Source: Roseateles violae (GTDB taxonomy: Bacteria > Pseudomonadota > Gammaproteobacteria > Burkholderiales > Burkholderiaceae_C). Taken from it: a stretch of 64,000 nt of DNA. Where the stretch lies: positions 124,001 to 188,000 of the forward strand of contig NZ_JAUHHC010000005.1 of assembly GCF_030410485.1 (NCBI RefSeq), in the 5' to 3' direction. The translations under genes and the position numbers were made by a program. Of the stretch, positions 62,729 through 64,000 are shown in pieces. Position 1 is the stretch's first letter. Each line of letters starts with the position of its first letter. The notes below the pieces were generated by a model that was not told where the DNA came from, ran no database searches, and saw only the letters and a list, made by a program, of their open reading frames with translations.

Positions 62729-63035
62729 CGAGTCGTCCCCTTCCATCGCGGCAGGCTCGCTCCGGGCGGATCGAGCTGCCTGTTGTAGGCGCTGCGCCCT
62801 CGTCGCGGGCCGGCGGCCCGCTGCTGCGCAACATCGGATCAAGCGTCTCGCAGCGCAAATCAGGGGGCAGCGGCGGCGCCGGGCCGGGGGCCGGAGCCGC
62901 TGTCTTGCCGTGGACTACGGGACAACCCTTATTTTCCCAACGGGGGCGGCCCGGGACTTCACCTCAGACGACAGAGGCTTTGCAATCTGCGACAGGTTTT
63001 TGCAAGCTTGGCGGGAGCGCCGTGCAAATGTCGCG
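62729..63035 (-). other. Spacer between beta-barrel protein and hybrid kinase
   Basis: No coding frame with support is seen in these 307 bp. The kinase-proximal part is very GC-rich and has a GCGGGCC-GGC-GGCCCGC stem (62805-62821), which would be in the kinase leader. The distal part (62925-63035) is AT-richer, with a T-rich stretch and two TTGCAA copies, and could hold the kinase promoter; I found no pair of boxes good enough to mark. Confidence 0.4.
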
Positions 63036-63998
63036 CTAGAAGCTGACGGCCAGGCCCAGCGCCCAGCCGCTCATATTGGGGCCGAATTTGTAGCGCATCA
63101 CCGCGCGCCAGCGCGTCACCCACATCTCCTTGGCGCTGGAGTCCAGTTCCAGGCCGAAGCCGATCGAGTTCATCAGCTTCAGTCCCACCTCGCCCTCGTC
63201 GCCGAGGAACTTGGTCGAGGCGCCCTCCAGCACATAGCGCACCGGCCGGTCCCAGACCGTGCCCCAGCCGGTCGGGATGCGCCGGCGCGCCCAGATGCTG
63301 ATGCTCTCGGCCTTGGCATAGCCGGTGACGATGCCGCGGTCGCCATGGCTCTTCAGGTCGACATTGGTGTAGCGGATCTCCAGATCGTCGTCGTGCTCGG
63401 GCGTGAACTTCTCGTAGTCCAGCATCAGCGCGCCGCCCAGGCCGGTCGCCTTCATCGTGCCGCCGTCGAGGAAGTTGATCTCGAGGTTCTTGTTCTCCTC
63501 GAGCCAGTACTTGGCGATGCGCAGATCGCTGGCGACGCGGCCCAGCGTGAAATTGAAGATGGGCCGGATCACCCAATGCTCGGAGATCGGGAAATCCCAG
63601 CCGATGCCGCCGGTGGCCGAGACCGAGTTCCATTTGGTCGGCAGCGCGCGCGAATCGCCGCCCTCGCTGGCGACAAAGACCGGGTCGTAGCGCGAGTAGG
63701 CGGCATTGCCTTCCAGAAAGATGGGCGTGTCCTTGCTCCAGGTGAAGCCGCCGCCGAACTGGGTGATGGCCAGCGCCGAGTTCGAGGTCGCCGCATTGTT
63801 GATGGACAGCGAACTGGTCGTCACGTCGGGCGCCACCGTGTAGGACATGATGCCGACGATGCCGTTGGCCAGCTTCTGCAGATTGGTGCCGTCGATCCGC
63901 GGCGACCGCATCTGCGCCTGCGCCCCGGTGGTCAGCACCGTCAACAGCAGCGAGAAACCGAACAGGCGGGCGGCGGGGCCAAGGGCTTGCAGACGCAT
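63036..63998 (-). CDS. Outer-membrane beta-barrel-type protein
   Basis: This 320-residue protein has a Sec signal peptide (LFGFSLLLTVLTTGAQAQ, residues 12-29). The mature part is a series of alternating hydrophobic strands with aromatic belts (FTWSKDTPIFLEGNAAYSRY, WVIRPIFNFTLGRVASDL) and a terminal strand ending WALGLAVSF, whose final phenylalanine is the BAM insertion signal. So it is an outer-membrane barrel, perhaps an autotransporter-like or porin-like protein. The ligand or passenger is unknown. ATG 63998 is 2 bp from the window edge, so its upstream region and promoter are not visible. Confidence 0.8.
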   Translation of the reverse strand: MRLQALGPAARLFGFSLLLTVLTTGAQAQMRSPRIDGTNLQKLANGIVGIMSYTVAPDVTTSSLSINNAATSNSALAITQFGGGFTWSKDTPIFLEGNAAYSRYDPVFVASEGGDSRALPTKWNSVSATGGIGWDFPISEHWVIRPIFNFTLGRVASDLRIAKYWLEENKNLEINFLDGGTMKATGLGGALMLDYEKFTPEHDDDLEIRYTNVDLKSHGDRGIVTGYAKAESISIWARRRIPTGWGTVWDRPVRYVLEGASTKFLGDEGEVGLKLMNSIGFGLELDSSAKEMWVTRWRAVMRYKFGPNMSGWALGLAVSF

Positions 63999-64000
63999 GA

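Noticed and set aside
1-64000. CRISPR arrays, tRNA or rRNA genes, transposons, prophage or anti-phage systems
   Set aside because: I looked for regularly spaced repeats, tRNA-like cloverleaf sequence, transposase or integrase motifs and defence-type domains, and found nothing I could support.

Overview
This 64 kb window comes from the chromosome of a high-GC betaproteobacterium of the order Burkholderiales. A Roseateles/Rubrivivax/Mitsuaria-like member (Sphaerotilaceae or Comamonadaceae) fits best. The evidence is near-saturating GC at third codon positions, a complete mra/fts/mur (dcw) cluster that ends in ftsZ with lpxC beyond, solute receptors of the Bug/TTT family with CoA ligases, a dusB-fis-purH block, and a phasin with a histone-H1-like tail. 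I found no tRNA, rRNA, CRISPR array, transposase or prophage gene.

Layout. Positions 1-3.5 kb hold three universal stress proteins, a flavodoxin-fold oxidoreductase and the remains of a copper-response operon. That operon keeps a good CueR/MerR-type promoter, but its three genes (cupredoxin, DUF411, CusF-like) are all broken, one by a local inversion. Positions 3.9-12.7 kb hold an IclR regulator diverging from a five-gene catabolic-type operon (DUF6351 lipoprotein, two AMP-forming CoA ligases, two Bug receptors); matching palindromes lie upstream of both. Positions 12.7-19.5 kb hold a LysE exporter, a two-domain fatty acyl-CoA reductase, a phasin, a patatin-like lipase, an M32 carboxypeptidase and a YqaA-like membrane protein.

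Positions 19.5-27.5 kb hold dusB-fis-purH, then a Tat-type small subunit with a GMC oxidoreductase, an acyltransferase with a CDP-diglyceride synthase, ruvC and a LysE exporter. Positions 27.6-37.5 kb hold a sodium:solute symporter, a helical-repeat protein, a heterodimeric ABC exporter, a membrane GGDEF-EAL protein behind a structured leader, and a FeeM-like acyltransferase.

Positions 37.7-58.9 kb are the dcw cluster, read on the minus strand: mraZ-rsmH-ftsL-ftsI-murE-murF-mraY-murD-ftsW-orf40-murG-orf28-murC-ddl-ftsQ-ftsA-ftsZ, a strong terminator, then an orphan histidine kinase, lpxC and a small membrane protein. A MraZ operator of 10-bp-spaced repeats overlaps the promoter. Two unexpected mini-ORFs flank murG and join their neighbours by ATGA overlaps; orf28 starts with a copy of the first 11 codons of murC that differs only at silent positions. 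Positions 59-64 kb hold a large hybrid histidine kinase and an outer-membrane beta-barrel-type protein.

All family assignments come from motif recognition; no database search was run. The most unusual items are the two coupled mini-ORFs around murG, the inversion-scrambled copper operon, the leader that can hide the ribosome binding site of the GGDEF-EAL gene, and a terminator-like hairpin plus a codon-usage mosaic inside rsmH.
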